Assembly: GCA_963922685.1 (NCBI GenBank)
Contig: CAWUJM010000001.1
Location: 1 to 64,000 of the forward strand
Length of the DNA stretch: 64,000 nt
Origin: JAHDBG01 sp963922685
GTDB lineage: Bacteria; Pseudomonadota; Gammaproteobacteria; Chromatiales; Chromatiaceae
Reading direction: 5' to 3'
Shown: positions 28,071-38,062 of the stretch, one piece after another
Position numbering within the stretch: position 1 is the first letter of the stretch
How the letters are laid out: every line of letters starts with the position of its first letter
Made by a program: the position numbers and the translations under genes
Notes under the pieces: generated by a model
What the model saw: only the letters and a program-made list of their open reading frames with translations
Told to the model about the DNA's origin: nothing
The model's database searches: none

Positions 28071-28748
28071 CTAATCATTGTTTCCACCACCGAAGGCACC
28101 TAACAGATGCAGCAGGGCCTGAAACAGGTTGATGATGCTCAGATACAGACTGACCGTCGCCATAATATAGTTGGTTTCACCACCACGTATGATCTGGCTG
28201 GTTTCAAACAGAATCAGGCCAGACATCAACAGAACAACAGCTGCCGAAATAGTCAGTTGCAGAGCAGGTATCTGGACAAAGAGACCGACCAGCGAAGCAA
28301 CCAGCACGACCATCATACCGATGAATAAAAAGCCTCCCAGGAAGCTGAAATCACGCTGCGAGGTCAACGCGTAAGCGGACAGACCGATGAAGATCAGACC
28401 AGTACCACCAAAAGCGGTAGCAATGATCTGGCCACCATTCGGGATAGCAGCATAAAAGTTCAGGGTGGGCCCCAAGCCAAATCCCAGCAACCCGGTGATC
28501 AGAAACACCATACCCAGACCGGCATTCGAATCGGCTGTGCGTGGTAAGACAAACCACAACAACACCAGCGCACCAACAGAGGTCAGTAATGAGATAAATG
28601 GCGGCGGACTCAGTGCCATGGAGACACTGGCAAGTATCGCACTCCAGATCAGCGTAGCTGACAGCAGCATATAGGTATTTTTCAATACCTTGTTCATCGG
28701 CACTGACTGGTGTGCCGCACGTGAAACAACAGATTGATAACGATTCAT
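28071..28748 (-). CDS. yccA: Bax-inhibitor-1/YccA family membrane protein
   Basis: About 225 residues from the ATG at 28746-28748, preceded by CGGAGA; a longer frame to 28802 lacks a ribosome site. Seven predicted helices and the family motifs (LLSATLIWSAILASVSMAL; GLILFETSQIIRGGETNY near the C terminus) mark the TMBIM/YccA family. E. coli YccA binds and modulates the FtsH protease; ftsH is in this window at 63.3 kb but not linked. It is convergent with the ABC gene, stops 4 nt apart, with no clear terminator between. Confidence 0.9.
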   Translation of the reverse strand: MNRYQSVVSRAAHQSVPMNKVLKNTYMLLSATLIWSAILASVSMALSPPPFISLLTSVGALVLLWFVLPRTADSNAGLGMVFLITGLLGFGLGPTLNFYAAIPNGGQIIATAFGGTGLIFIGLSAYALTSQRDFSFLGGFLFIGMMVVLVASLVGLFVQIPALQLTISAAVVLLMSGLILFETSQIIRGGETNYIMATVSLYLSIINLFQALLHLLGAFGGGNND

Positions 28749-28856
28749 GGTGTCATTCTCCGAATAACAGGTTAACGCAGCAGGATAGATTGATGGGGGC
28801 ATATCAGCCTGAATTCAAGCTATTGTCCAGCTTTCCGCAACAAGTGCAAGCCTTGT

Positions 28857-29294
28857 TCACCAGCAACCGGTACTGGACTCTCCGGTGCTGTCAGTGGTTC
28901 CTCTCCGGCCCAGTTGGTCAAGCCAGTACTGTCGACATACCGTGTCCCGGATTTGTGGTCCGACAGCAGTCGCTGTCACCCGATAAGTCTGTGTATCTGT
29001 CTGCGCTGCCAGGGCCAGCTGATAATAACCCTGCTCAGTCGTGCCAGCCTGCCAGGCAGGTGTATGCAGGGCCAGATCGGTCAGCTGTGTGGCATACTGG
29101 CCCTGCAGGATGTAAAAACGTTCCTGTGCCAGAGCAATGACCTGCAGAGCCGCGATCGCCTCAATGCGCCGCGCCCGCTGCACGTGGTCCGTATATAAAG
29201 GATATGCAATACTCAACAGAATGGCTGAGATCGCAAGGACTAATACCAGTTCCAGCAATGTCAGCCCGGATAACTTCACAGGCTCAGATCGCAT
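28857..29294 (-). CDS. Type IV pilin-like protein (PilE family)
   Basis: 145 residues with a prepilin leader of nine residues ending in Gly (KLSG), cleaved before LTLLELVLVLAISAILLSIA; Glu5 of the mature protein is present. The globular part has the PilE-like ARRIEAIAALQVIALAQERFYIL pattern and two Cys residues near the C terminus (TVCRQYW and TGCW) for a D-loop disulfide. Likely a minor pilin or pseudopilin for type IV pili. No other pil genes adjoin. Confidence 0.8.
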   Translation of the reverse strand: MRSEPVKLSGLTLLELVLVLAISAILLSIAYPLYTDHVQRARRIEAIAALQVIALAQERFYILQGQYATQLTDLALHTPAWQAGTTEQGYYQLALAAQTDTQTYRVTATAVGPQIRDTVCRQYWLDQLGRRGTTDSTGESSTGCW

Positions 29295-29381
29295 ACGTAT
29301 AAAAATGCTCCTGACATGCAGAGAATAGCGGCCTGGTGCTATGATCCGGTAAAATAAGCGAGAAAAATCAGGCGACGCCGC

Positions 29382-32087
29382 TTAGTGTGCCTCCTGCCAG
29401 TTATCACCCACACCGATTTCCACGATTAGTGGCACCCGCAACTCAGCAGCGGATTCCATCCGCTGCCTGATTTGTGCACAATACGCCTCCAGCCGTTCCG
29501 GCACACCTTCAAAAACTAGTTCATCGTGCACCTGTAATAACAGATTCAATTCAGGCTGCGTTTGTTGCTGCCATGCATGGATTGCCAGCATCGCACGCTT
29601 GATGATATCGGCAGCGGTACCCTGCATCGGTGCGTTGATCGCCGTACGTTCGGCTGCTGCCCGCCGATTGGCATTGCGCGAGGTAATGTCCGGCAGGTAC
29701 AGGCGGCGCCCGAATAAGGTTTCGACATATCCCTGCTGTTGCGCCTGCTCACGTGTGCGTTGCATAAACTGTTGCACACCCGGATAACGGTTGAAATACA
29801 GGTCAACATACGCCTGTGCTGCCTTGCGTGCTATGCCCAGTTGTTTCGCTAACCCGAACGCAGACATGCCATAAATCAGACCGAAGTTGATTGCCTTCGC
29901 TGCACGTCGCTGATCCGGCGTGACGGCCTGCTGACTGTCTGCGGCAAACACTTCTGCCGCTGTTGCAGTATGGATATCTGCACCTTCCGCAAACGCCTGA
30001 CATAATCCGGCATCCTGTGACAGGTGTGCCATGATGCGTAATTCAATCTGCGAATAATCTGCCGCAAGTATGCGCCAGCTGGCCTGCGGTATAAACGCCT
30101 GGCGGATCTGCCTGCCGATCTGTGTGCGTATCGGGATGTTCTGCAGGTTCGGATCAGACGAACTGAGCCGACCGGTTGCTGTTACTGCCTGATGATAGCT
30201 GGTATGCACCCGCCCGGTCTTCGGGTTGATCCGCTGTGGCAGCTTGTCGGTATAGGTCGATTTCAGCTTCGCCAGGCTGCGATGCTGCAGAATCAGTTGC
30301 GGTAGCTCATGTCCGTCTGCAGCTAGTGTCTGCAGGACAGATTCTGCCGTCGAAGGCACACCTTTCGGTGTCTTGCTGACGACCGGTAGCTTCAGTTCTG
30401 CAAAAAATATTTCGCCGATCTGTTTCGGTGAATTCAGGTTGAAAGATCGACCCGCAATACGATGTGCCGCCTGTTCCAGTTCATGCAACTGCCCGGCCAG
30501 CCGTGTACTGAGTACCTGTAACAAGGCCCGGTCGATGGTGACGCCGGTGCGTTCCATGCGTGATAACACCGGTATCAGCGGCATTTCCAGCTGGGTATAG
30601 AGTGCCATCAGGACAGGCTCTGCCGTCAGCTTTGGCCACAATATCTGGTGCAGCCGCCAGGTGATATCCGCATCTTCTGCCGCATAGGACCCGGCCTGTT
30701 CCAGCGGTATCTGATCAAACGTCAGTTGTTTTGCACCCTTTCCGGCAATGTCGCTGAATTTCGTCGTTTTATGCTGCAGATAACGTGCCGCCAGACTGTC
30801 CATGTCATGCCGCCCGAGACTGTCCAGCACATACGATGCCAGCATCGTATCGTATAACGCGCCCTGTAGCTGAATGCCCTCGTTGGCCAGAATACCCAGA
30901 TCATATTTCAGGTTCTGTCCCACCTTCAGGATCCGGGCATCTTCCAGAATTGGTCGCAGCTGCGCCAGAACCAGGTCACGTGCCAGCTGTTGTGGCACCC
31001 CCGGATACCGATGTCCTATCGGCAGATAGGCTGCCTGCCCGGCGGCCACCGCAAACGATAACCCGACCAGTTCGGCCTGTAATGTGTCAACACTGGTCGT
31101 CTCAGTATCCAGAGCAATCAGGTCGGCCTGTTGTAATCTTTCCCGCCAGATCGCAAATGTTGCTTCGTCCAGTATCGTCTGATATTCCGTCACGACAGTC
31201 GTGGATGCATCGGGTGTTTGTGATGTGTCCGGTTCATTCGTCTCCAGACTGGCGAGCAACCGACGCGATTCCAGTCGCTGATAGATGGTCCTCAATCCAT
31301 CGGTATCCGCAGGTTGCAGTTGCAATGTTGTAATCGGGTGCGGCAGTGGCACGTCACATTTAATCGTGGTCAGCTGGCGCGACAACGCCAGCTGATCCAG
31401 GTTCGCCCGCAGATTCTCGCCCACCTTGCCCCGGATCTGTGCAGCATGTGCGATCAGATTATCCAGCGAGGTATATTCTGCTAACCATTTTGCTGCTGTC
31501 TTCGGGCCACATTTCGGTATGCCGGGAATGTTATCTGTGCTATCTCCCATCAGTGCCAGGTAATCAATCACCTGTTCCGGCCAGACTGCATATTTATCCA
31601 TCACGCCCTGCCGATCCAGCCGCACATCAGTCATGGTATTGATCAGGGTAACCTGATCGTTCACCAGTTGTGCCAGGTCTTTATCACCGGTCGAAATCAG
31701 GGTTGACAGGCCGGCTGCACAGGCCTGCTGCGCCAGCGTACCAATCACATCATCCGCTTCCACCCCATCAATGATCAGCAACGGCAGTCCCATCTGTTTG
31801 ACGATCTGCAGCAAAGGCGCAATCTGCACACGCAGATCGTCCGGCAGGGGTGGACGATTCGCCTTATATGCCGGATACAGGTCATCGCGAAATGTCCTGC
31901 CCGGTGCATCAAACACCACTGCGATATAGCGTGGCGGATAGTCAGCCAGCAGCTTACGCAGCATATTGATCACGCCGACAATCGCACCGGTTGACTCGCC
32001 GTGCGAATTAGTCAGTGGCGGCAACGCATGATAGGCCCGGAACAGGTACGATGAGCCATCAATCAGGATCAGATCCGGTTGCATCAT
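29382..32087 (-). CDS. polA: DNA polymerase I
   Basis: 901 residues, full length. The 5'-3' exonuclease domain (residues 1-290; ISTGDKDLAQLV, DSTDNIPGIP), the 3'-5' proofreading domain with intact DxE (LDTETTS), and the polymerase domain with motif A DYSQIELRIMAHLS and motif C LQVHDELVFE are all present, so all three activities should be active. Fills repair gaps and removes Okazaki RNA primers. Its start overlaps the stop of the upstream Uma2-family gene by 4 bp. Confidence 0.98.
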   Translation of the reverse strand: MMQPDLILIDGSSYLFRAYHALPPLTNSHGESTGAIVGVINMLRKLLADYPPRYIAVVFDAPGRTFRDDLYPAYKANRPPLPDDLRVQIAPLLQIVKQMGLPLLIIDGVEADDVIGTLAQQACAAGLSTLISTGDKDLAQLVNDQVTLINTMTDVRLDRQGVMDKYAVWPEQVIDYLALMGDSTDNIPGIPKCGPKTAAKWLAEYTSLDNLIAHAAQIRGKVGENLRANLDQLALSRQLTTIKCDVPLPHPITTLQLQPADTDGLRTIYQRLESRRLLASLETNEPDTSQTPDASTTVVTEYQTILDEATFAIWRERLQQADLIALDTETTSVDTLQAELVGLSFAVAAGQAAYLPIGHRYPGVPQQLARDLVLAQLRPILEDARILKVGQNLKYDLGILANEGIQLQGALYDTMLASYVLDSLGRHDMDSLAARYLQHKTTKFSDIAGKGAKQLTFDQIPLEQAGSYAAEDADITWRLHQILWPKLTAEPVLMALYTQLEMPLIPVLSRMERTGVTIDRALLQVLSTRLAGQLHELEQAAHRIAGRSFNLNSPKQIGEIFFAELKLPVVSKTPKGVPSTAESVLQTLAADGHELPQLILQHRSLAKLKSTYTDKLPQRINPKTGRVHTSYHQAVTATGRLSSSDPNLQNIPIRTQIGRQIRQAFIPQASWRILAADYSQIELRIMAHLSQDAGLCQAFAEGADIHTATAAEVFAADSQQAVTPDQRRAAKAINFGLIYGMSAFGLAKQLGIARKAAQAYVDLYFNRYPGVQQFMQRTREQAQQQGYVETLFGRRLYLPDITSRNANRRAAAERTAINAPMQGTAADIIKRAMLAIHAWQQQTQPELNLLLQVHDELVFEGVPERLEAYCAQIRQRMESAAELRVPLIVEIGVGDNWQEAH

Positions 32088-32656
32088 GACACGCCGGTTG
32101 TTGTCGCTGATACCCGATGCACACGGTGGTAGATATCAGCGACCGGCAGGGTCAGTGCAATGCCACCAAGCCGGACCTGATCTTCCGGGCCATACCTATC
32201 CGTACGCCAGCCGGTATGACGTTGTAGCACTATCACCTCTGTCCTGTCCTGCTCAACCAGCACATAATTCAGTAATGTCGGAATCGTGACATAATGCTCA
32301 CGCTTGGTGGTCCGGTCATGTCGGTGTGTGGTCGGTGATAATATTTCAACAATGATGACTGGCGAATCACGGTAATAATCGTGTTGATCCCGGTCTTCGC
32401 AGGTTACGATCAGATCCGGATAAAAAAAGTGATCGTCTACCCGCAGCTTCATATCTGAACTGTACAGGGTGCAAGGTGAATCCCGGAGGTGGTGACCAAT
32501 ACGCAGATACAGGTTCCGGAAAAGACACTCATGATAGATACTGACACCGGACATCGCATAGACAACACCGTAAATCAGTTCGTGCTTAATCTCACTCAGT
32601 TGCTCACCTGCCAGATACTCATCCACGCCAATCAGGTCATGCTGTACTGCCCGCAT
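32084..32656 (-). CDS. Uma2/DUF820 family putative restriction-like endonuclease
   Basis: About 190 residues from the ATG 30 nt inside the longest frame. Motifs of the Uma2 family: HELIYGVVYAMSG, SDMKLRVDDHFFYPDLIVTC and VEILSPTTHRHD, which form a PD-(D/E)xK nuclease-like core (Asp in YPDL, Glu in VEIL). These proteins are abundant in cyanobacteria and scattered elsewhere; their function is poorly known. The 4-bp overlap with polA makes the two genes one unit, which would make this the leading gene of a polA transcript. Confidence 0.85.
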   Translation of the reverse strand: MRAVQHDLIGVDEYLAGEQLSEIKHELIYGVVYAMSGVSIYHECLFRNLYLRIGHHLRDSPCTLYSSDMKLRVDDHFFYPDLIVTCEDRDQHDYYRDSPVIIVEILSPTTHRHDRTTKREHYVTIPTLLNYVLVEQDRTEVIVLQRHTGWRTDRYGPEDQVRLGGIALTLPVADIYHRVHRVSATTTGVS

Positions 32657-32787
32657 ACATTCTCTCCTTATCAAGACTATTTGCAATCAAACCGGATTCC
32701 GCCATAATGGCGCATTGCGCGTCTGCGTGCCGTGGTTGCACACCCGCTGCCGCTCACCCCATTTAATGTCAATCAGGAGCTTACCGT

Positions 32788-33954
32788 ATGGCAAATGACT
32801 ATATTTTTACGTCTGAGTCCGTTTCTGAAGGCCATCCGGACAAAATGGCTGATCAGGTCTCCGATGCTGTACTGGATGCGATTCTGGCAGAAGATCAATA
32901 TGCCCGCGTCGCATGCGAAACCGTGTTCAAGACTGGCATGGTGATGATTGCCGGCGAAATCACTACCACGGCTAAACCAGATTATGAAGCGGTTATCCGC
33001 CAGACGATTCGCGAAATCGGCTACAACAGCTCGGATATGGGCTTTGACTGGGAAACCTGTGCGGTAATGACTGCACTCGGGGTGCAGTCACCTGACATCA
33101 ATCAGGGCGTTGACCGGGCAAAACCAGAAGATCAGGGCGCGGGTGATCAGGGCCTGATGTTCGGCTATGCCACGAACGAAACGAATGTGCTGATGCCAGC
33201 ACCGATTCAGTATGCGCACCGACTGGTTGAACGCCAGTCCGAAGTGCGTAACAACGGCACCCTGCCCTGGTTGCGCCCGGATGCAAAAAGCCAGGTCAGT
33301 TTTCATTATCGTGATGGCAAACCAGTCAGTATTGCGGCAGTGGTACTCTCCAGTCAGCACAGCCCGGATGTCAGTCTGAGCGATCTGCAGGCAGGCATCA
33401 TGGAAGAAATCATTCAGCCGATTCTGGCACCTACCGGCTGGCTGACCTCAGAGACACAATATCATATTAACCCGACCGGTGCCTTCGTGATCGGTGGCCC
33501 GATGGGTGATGCCGGTCTGACCGGACGCAAGATCATTGTTGATACCTATGGCGGTTCAGCCCGTCACGGTGGTGGTGCCTTCTCCGGTAAGGATCCTTCC
33601 AAGGTGGACCGGTCGGCTGCCTATGCCGGACGCTATGTCGCGAAGAATATTGTCGCAGCCGGGCTGGCTGAGCGGTGCGAAATTCAGGTCTCGTACGCCA
33701 TTGGCGTGGCTGAGCCGACTTCCATTATGATCGAAACCTTTGGTACCGGCAAAATCGCCGATGAACAGATCACCGAACTGGTGCGCGAACACTTTGACCT
33801 GCGACCGTATGGCATCCTCAGGATGCTGGATCTGCTGAATGCAGAACAGATCAGGTATCGTAAAACTGCGGCCTATGGTCATTTCGGTCGCGAAAACGCA
33901 GGCTTTACCTGGGAAAATACCGATAAGGCAGCGGCCCTGGCCGCTACTCTGTAG
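32788..33954 (+). CDS. metK: S-adenosylmethionine synthetase
   Basis: 388 residues, full length. Signatures: SEGHPDKMADQVSDAVLD at the N terminus, GAGDQGLMFGYATNET with the ATP-binding motif, and GGAFSGKDPSKVDRSAAY with the P-loop-like motif. Makes SAM from methionine and ATP. A good AGGAG site lies 8 nt before the ATG. The 80-bp upstream gap showed no recognisable SAM riboswitch. Confidence 0.98.
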   Translation: MANDYIFTSESVSEGHPDKMADQVSDAVLDAILAEDQYARVACETVFKTGMVMIAGEITTTAKPDYEAVIRQTIREIGYNSSDMGFDWETCAVMTALGVQSPDINQGVDRAKPEDQGAGDQGLMFGYATNETNVLMPAPIQYAHRLVERQSEVRNNGTLPWLRPDAKSQVSFHYRDGKPVSIAAVVLSSQHSPDVSLSDLQAGIMEEIIQPILAPTGWLTSETQYHINPTGAFVIGGPMGDAGLTGRKIIVDTYGGSARHGGGAFSGKDPSKVDRSAAYAGRYVAKNIVAAGLAERCEIQVSYAIGVAEPTSIMIETFGTGKIADEQITELVREHFDLRPYGILRMLDLLNAEQIRYRKTAAYGHFGRENAGFTWENTDKAAALAATL

Positions 33955-34016
33955 TCCGGTACCCGAACATACTCTTTTTCTTCTGTCGGGAGCAGTACCA
34001 ACCCTGACAATCCAGC

Positions 34017-37000
34017 ATGCAACCATTCACCCTGCAGGATCTTGACCGCCACATACACCGTACCTACGTTAGTCGCGGACGCAGTTATTACACCCGGGGC
34101 CGGGTGCACGATCTGGAGGTGCTGGGGGATGGCAGACAGGTCACCGCCAGTGTCGCTGGCAGTGGGCGCCAGATCTATCAGGTGATCGTGAACCTGAACT
34201 ATCACCCGGAAGGCACCGTGTTGCTGAAGATTCAGGGACACTGCAGTTGTCCGATCGGGTACAACTGCAAACATGTCGCGGCCACCTTGTTTGCACACGA
34301 AAAACAACTCAGATCGCTCAAACCGTCTGATTGCAGTGAGCCCACCGCCAGTCTGGATCCGGCATTACGGCACTGGCTGGATGCGATTCCACAGCCGGCC
34401 GAACCGGTTGACCCGGCAACGCAGCCCACCTTCCGGTTTGAACTGCATTATGCTCTGTCGCTGATCAGTCATAATCGTCTCGGCAATCCCTTACTGCAGG
34501 TTGCAAGCTACAAGACGCGGCGGCTGAAAAGCCGGGTCGGCTGGAGCAAGGGCACCCATGTCAGCCAGGTGAGTCAGTCACAATCTGCCTACCTGACCGA
34601 GCAGGACAAAGGGATCGCCCGGCTGCTGGAAGCAAATACCGCAGAACTGAGCTATCACCATACGGATGCAATACTGCATGGCGATGTGGCCCCCTACCTG
34701 CTGGAACGACTGATACAGACCGGACGTGCCCACTGGAAAGACATGGACGGCCCCATACTGGAGCCAGGCCAGCCCCGATCCGGCCAGCTCAGCTGGCAAC
34801 TGGAACAACAGGAGGCCAGGGTCACTATTACCGAACCCGCCAACCTGACCCTGTTACCCATTGCCGGGCCTTGGTATCTGGATCAGAAGAACTGGCAGGT
34901 CGGCCCGCTGCAGACAGAGCTCCCGGCCAGTGTCGCCACAACCCTGGCCCAGGCACCGCCAATACCCGTCCGCCAGTGCGAACAGGTGGCCCAGGCACTG
35001 CAGAAACGCTTTCCGGATAAACCACTACCAGTGCCGCAGGTTAAGCTGAAGCCACCGAAAAAGGGCGTCAGACCTCAACCCTGCCTGCATTTGCAGACCG
35101 ACAAGCATCACGCATCGTTTTTCTACACCGATGAGGCAAACTGGAATGACTTTGCTGAACTGTCGTTCCGGTATGACGATACACAGGTCAATCCGGCGGA
35201 CTCTGAGACGATTCTGCTGCAACAGGTGGGCGAACATTTTGAACAGATCAAACGTCAACCGACACTGGAACGTAAATATGCAAGGGTACTGATCAAAACC
35301 GGGCTGGAAAACGCCATGGCAAGACGCGATATGTACAGCTCATACTACGTTGCCCGCTATGAACACCCGGGCGAAGAAGATGGCTGGATTGAGTTTGTCA
35401 GCGATACGATACCCGACCTGCGTCAGCAAGGCTGGGAGATTACCTTTGACCCGGAGTTTCGCTACAATCTGGTCGAAGCGGATGACTGGTACGCCGAGCT
35501 GGGTGAAGGCAGTGGCGAAGACTGGTTCAATCTGGAGTTAGGCGTCACGATCGATGGCAAGCCGTTCAACCTGCTGAGCACCCTGGTCAAATTCATCCAG
35601 AATGAACGTCATGCGCATACTCTGGAAGAATGGCTGGATCATCCGGCTGACACAGAACTGCGTCTGCCACTGGCAGACGGTCGCCTGCTGCGCATGCCTT
35701 TCGGCAAGGTGCGGCATATCATCGAAACACTGGTCGAACTGTATGACCCGAATGCGCTGAATAAGGACGGACAACTCGCTATCTCACGCTACCAGGCGGC
35801 CCAGTTGAATGCACTGGACGAGGCCAATCTCACCTGGGGTGGGGTTGAAGGCCCACGCCGCCTGGCAAAACAACTGGCCGATTTTGACGGCATCCGTACC
35901 ATCCAGCCACCGGACACCCTGCAGGCAGAACTGCGGCCCTATCAGCAATATGGCCTGAACTGGCTGCAGTTTCTGCGCGAATATGGCCTCTCCGGCATCT
36001 TGGCAGATGATATGGGTCTGGGTAAGACAGTCCAGGCACTGGCCCACCTGCTGGTCGAAAAACAAGCCGGACGTACAAAACATCCCAGTCTGGTGGTCGC
36101 ATCCACCTCGCTGATGGTGAACTGGGCCCGGGAAGCTGCCAAATTTGCCCCGGATCTGCGCATCGTGACCCTGCAGGGTGCGGACCGGCAACAACATTTT
36201 GAGCATATCGCCGAATACGATCTGGTGCTGAGCACCTATCCATTGCTGCCACGTGACAGCGAAGTCTTACTGGAGCAGCTCTGGCATCTGCTGATTCTGG
36301 ATGAAGCGCAGAATATCAAAAACCCGCGCTCCAAGGTTGCACATACTGCCCGCCAGCTGCAGGCAGACTACCGGTTGTGTCTGACCGGTACACCGATCGA
36401 AAACCATCTGGGTGAGCTCTGGTCACAATTCCACTTCCTGATGCCCGGCCTGCTGGGTGACGAAAAACGCTTCCGTCAGCTGTTCCGCAGACCGATCGAA
36501 AATCAGGGCGATGACCAACGTCAGAAACAACTGAAGCAGCGGGTTGCGCCCTTCATCTTACGGCGCGAAAAGGCGCAGGTTGTACAGGAACTGCCGGAAA
36601 AGACCGAAATCATCACAGATGTTGAACTGAGTGGTGGACAACAGCAGCTGTATGAAACAGTGCGGGTCGCGATGCACGACAAAATCCGTCGTGAAATCGA
36701 CAGAAAGGGGATCGAACGCAGCCAGATCATTATTCTGGATGCCCTGCTCAAGCTGCGCCAGATCTGCTGCGATCCGCGCCTGCTGAAGCTGGACGCAGCC
36801 AGAAAGGTGAAAGAATCAGCCAAGCTGGAACGCCTGATGGAACTGCTGCCGGAAATGATCAGTGAAGGCCGCCGCATCCTGCTGTTCTCACAATTCACCA
36901 GTATGTTAGCCCTGATCGAAAAAACCCTGGCACAACATACAATTGATTATGTCAAGCTGACCGGACAGACGAAAGACCGGGCAACACCGATCGATCAGTT

Positions 37001-37334
37001 CCAGAGCCGAAACGTGCCGCTGTTCCTGATCAGCCTGAAGGCCGGTGGTGCCGGACTGAACCTGACCGCAGCCGACACAGTCATCCATTACGACCCTTGG
37101 TGGAATCCAGCTGTGGAGCGTCAGGCAGCGGACCGGGCACACCGGATCGGACAGAAAAACAAGGTCTTTGTGTACAAGCTGATCACACAAGGCACCGTCG
37201 AAGAAAAAATCAACAACCTGCAACAAAAAAAGCAGGCACTGGCGGATGCCCTGTTTGACGGCAAACAGAACAAGGCGGCCCTGACCCGCGATGACCTGCA
37301 CAACCTGTTCACTCCCTTAGGTTATGACGGCTGA
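34017..37334 (+). CDS. SWIM zinc-finger SNF2-family helicase
   Basis: 1105 residues. A SWIM zinc finger (CSCPIGYNCKH, residues about 78-88) is followed by a long central region and a C-terminal SNF2 ATPase: motif I DDMGLGKTVQAL (about residue 665), motif II LDEAQNIKN, motif III LTGTPIEN, motif V GGAGLNLTAADTVI and motif VI DRAHRIGQ. Such bacterial SNF2 proteins (RapA-unrelated, HepA-like) translocate on DNA; the cellular role is unknown. The stop overlaps the mlaA start (TGATG). Function beyond ATP-driven DNA translocation cannot be read. Confidence 0.93.
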   Translation: MQPFTLQDLDRHIHRTYVSRGRSYYTRGRVHDLEVLGDGRQVTASVAGSGRQIYQVIVNLNYHPEGTVLLKIQGHCSCPIGYNCKHVAATLFAHEKQLRSLKPSDCSEPTASLDPALRHWLDAIPQPAEPVDPATQPTFRFELHYALSLISHNRLGNPLLQVASYKTRRLKSRVGWSKGTHVSQVSQSQSAYLTEQDKGIARLLEANTAELSYHHTDAILHGDVAPYLLERLIQTGRAHWKDMDGPILEPGQPRSGQLSWQLEQQEARVTITEPANLTLLPIAGPWYLDQKNWQVGPLQTELPASVATTLAQAPPIPVRQCEQVAQALQKRFPDKPLPVPQVKLKPPKKGVRPQPCLHLQTDKHHASFFYTDEANWNDFAELSFRYDDTQVNPADSETILLQQVGEHFEQIKRQPTLERKYARVLIKTGLENAMARRDMYSSYYVARYEHPGEEDGWIEFVSDTIPDLRQQGWEITFDPEFRYNLVEADDWYAELGEGSGEDWFNLELGVTIDGKPFNLLSTLVKFIQNERHAHTLEEWLDHPADTELRLPLADGRLLRMPFGKVRHIIETLVELYDPNALNKDGQLAISRYQAAQLNALDEANLTWGGVEGPRRLAKQLADFDGIRTIQPPDTLQAELRPYQQYGLNWLQFLREYGLSGILADDMGLGKTVQALAHLLVEKQAGRTKHPSLVVASTSLMVNWAREAAKFAPDLRIVTLQGADRQQHFEHIAEYDLVLSTYPLLPRDSEVLLEQLWHLLILDEAQNIKNPRSKVAHTARQLQADYRLCLTGTPIENHLGELWSQFHFLMPGLLGDEKRFRQLFRRPIENQGDDQRQKQLKQRVAPFILRREKAQVVQELPEKTEIITDVELSGGQQQLYETVRVAMHDKIRREIDRKGIERSQIIILDALLKLRQICCDPRLLKLDAARKVKESAKLERLMELLPEMISEGRRILLFSQFTSMLALIEKTLAQHTIDYVKLTGQTKDRATPIDQFQSRNVPLFLISLKAGGAGLNLTAADTVIHYDPWWNPAVERQAADRAHRIGQKNKVFVYKLITQGTVEEKINNLQQKKQALADALFDGKQNKAALTRDDLHNLFTPLGYDG

Positions 37335-38062
37335 TGTCCCGGACCATACGTCTTTCCGGCCTGATGCTCCTGCTGAGCGTCACTGCCTGTGCCAGTAGCC
37401 TGGATGCCGAGTTCAGGGATACACGCGACCCTTATGAAGATATCAACCGCCCTATCTATGCGTTCAACGACACACTGGACCAATACCTGCTGTACCCGCT
37501 CAGTCAGGGTTACCAGTGGATCGTACCGACACCGGTTGACCAGAGTCTCACCCGCTTCTTCAGCAATCTGAACAGCCTCACCACGATCCTGAACAGCCTG
37601 TTGCAGAACAAACCGGACACAGCCGGGCAAGCCACTGTCCGGTTTGCCCTGAACAGCAGCATTGGCCTGGTTGGCCTGCTTGACGTTGCCACCCCGCTCG
37701 GCTGGCCAGAACATCAGGAAGACTTTGCGCAGACCCTTGGTATCTGGGGCGTCCCACCCGGACCCTATCTGGTGCTGCCCGTGCTCGGGCCCAGCAGTGT
37801 CCGGGGACTGACCGGACGCCTGGCTGACTGGTGGACCGAACCGCTGAATGCCCTGCCAAACGACGTACCCAAATATGCCTTACGTGGTCTGAGCCTGCTG
37901 GACCGGCACACCGACCTGCTGCCACTGCGCCAGCTGGCCGGACAAGTCCTGGATCCATATAGCTTTGTACGCGATGCATACCTGCAACGCCGGGCATTAG
38001 CGATTCGGGATGGCGTCAGTCAGGCACCAGATGACTGGGACGACGAATTCGGGTATGACTGA
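37334..38062 (+). CDS. mlaA: Outer membrane lipoprotein MlaA (VacJ)
   Basis: 242 residues with a lipoprotein signal (LMLLLSVTAC) and the MlaA core: DPYEDINRPIYAFNDTLDQY, then LGWPEHQEDFAQTLGIWGVPPGPYLVLPVLGPS. It removes mislocalised phospholipid from the outer leaflet and passes it to MlaC. The start ATG shares one base with the helicase stop. rnt begins within its last codons. Confidence 0.95.
   Translation: MSRTIRLSGLMLLLSVTACASSLDAEFRDTRDPYEDINRPIYAFNDTLDQYLLYPLSQGYQWIVPTPVDQSLTRFFSNLNSLTTILNSLLQNKPDTAGQATVRFALNSSIGLVGLLDVATPLGWPEHQEDFAQTLGIWGVPPGPYLVLPVLGPSSVRGLTGRLADWWTEPLNALPNDVPKYALRGLSLLDRHTDLLPLRQLAGQVLDPYSFVRDAYLQRRALAIRDGVSQAPDDWDDEFGYD

Noticed and set aside
32708..32787. Possible SAM riboswitch before metK
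   Set aside because: Only 80 bases, with no recognisable SAM-I, SAM-II or SAM/SAH core; only the ribosome site is supported.
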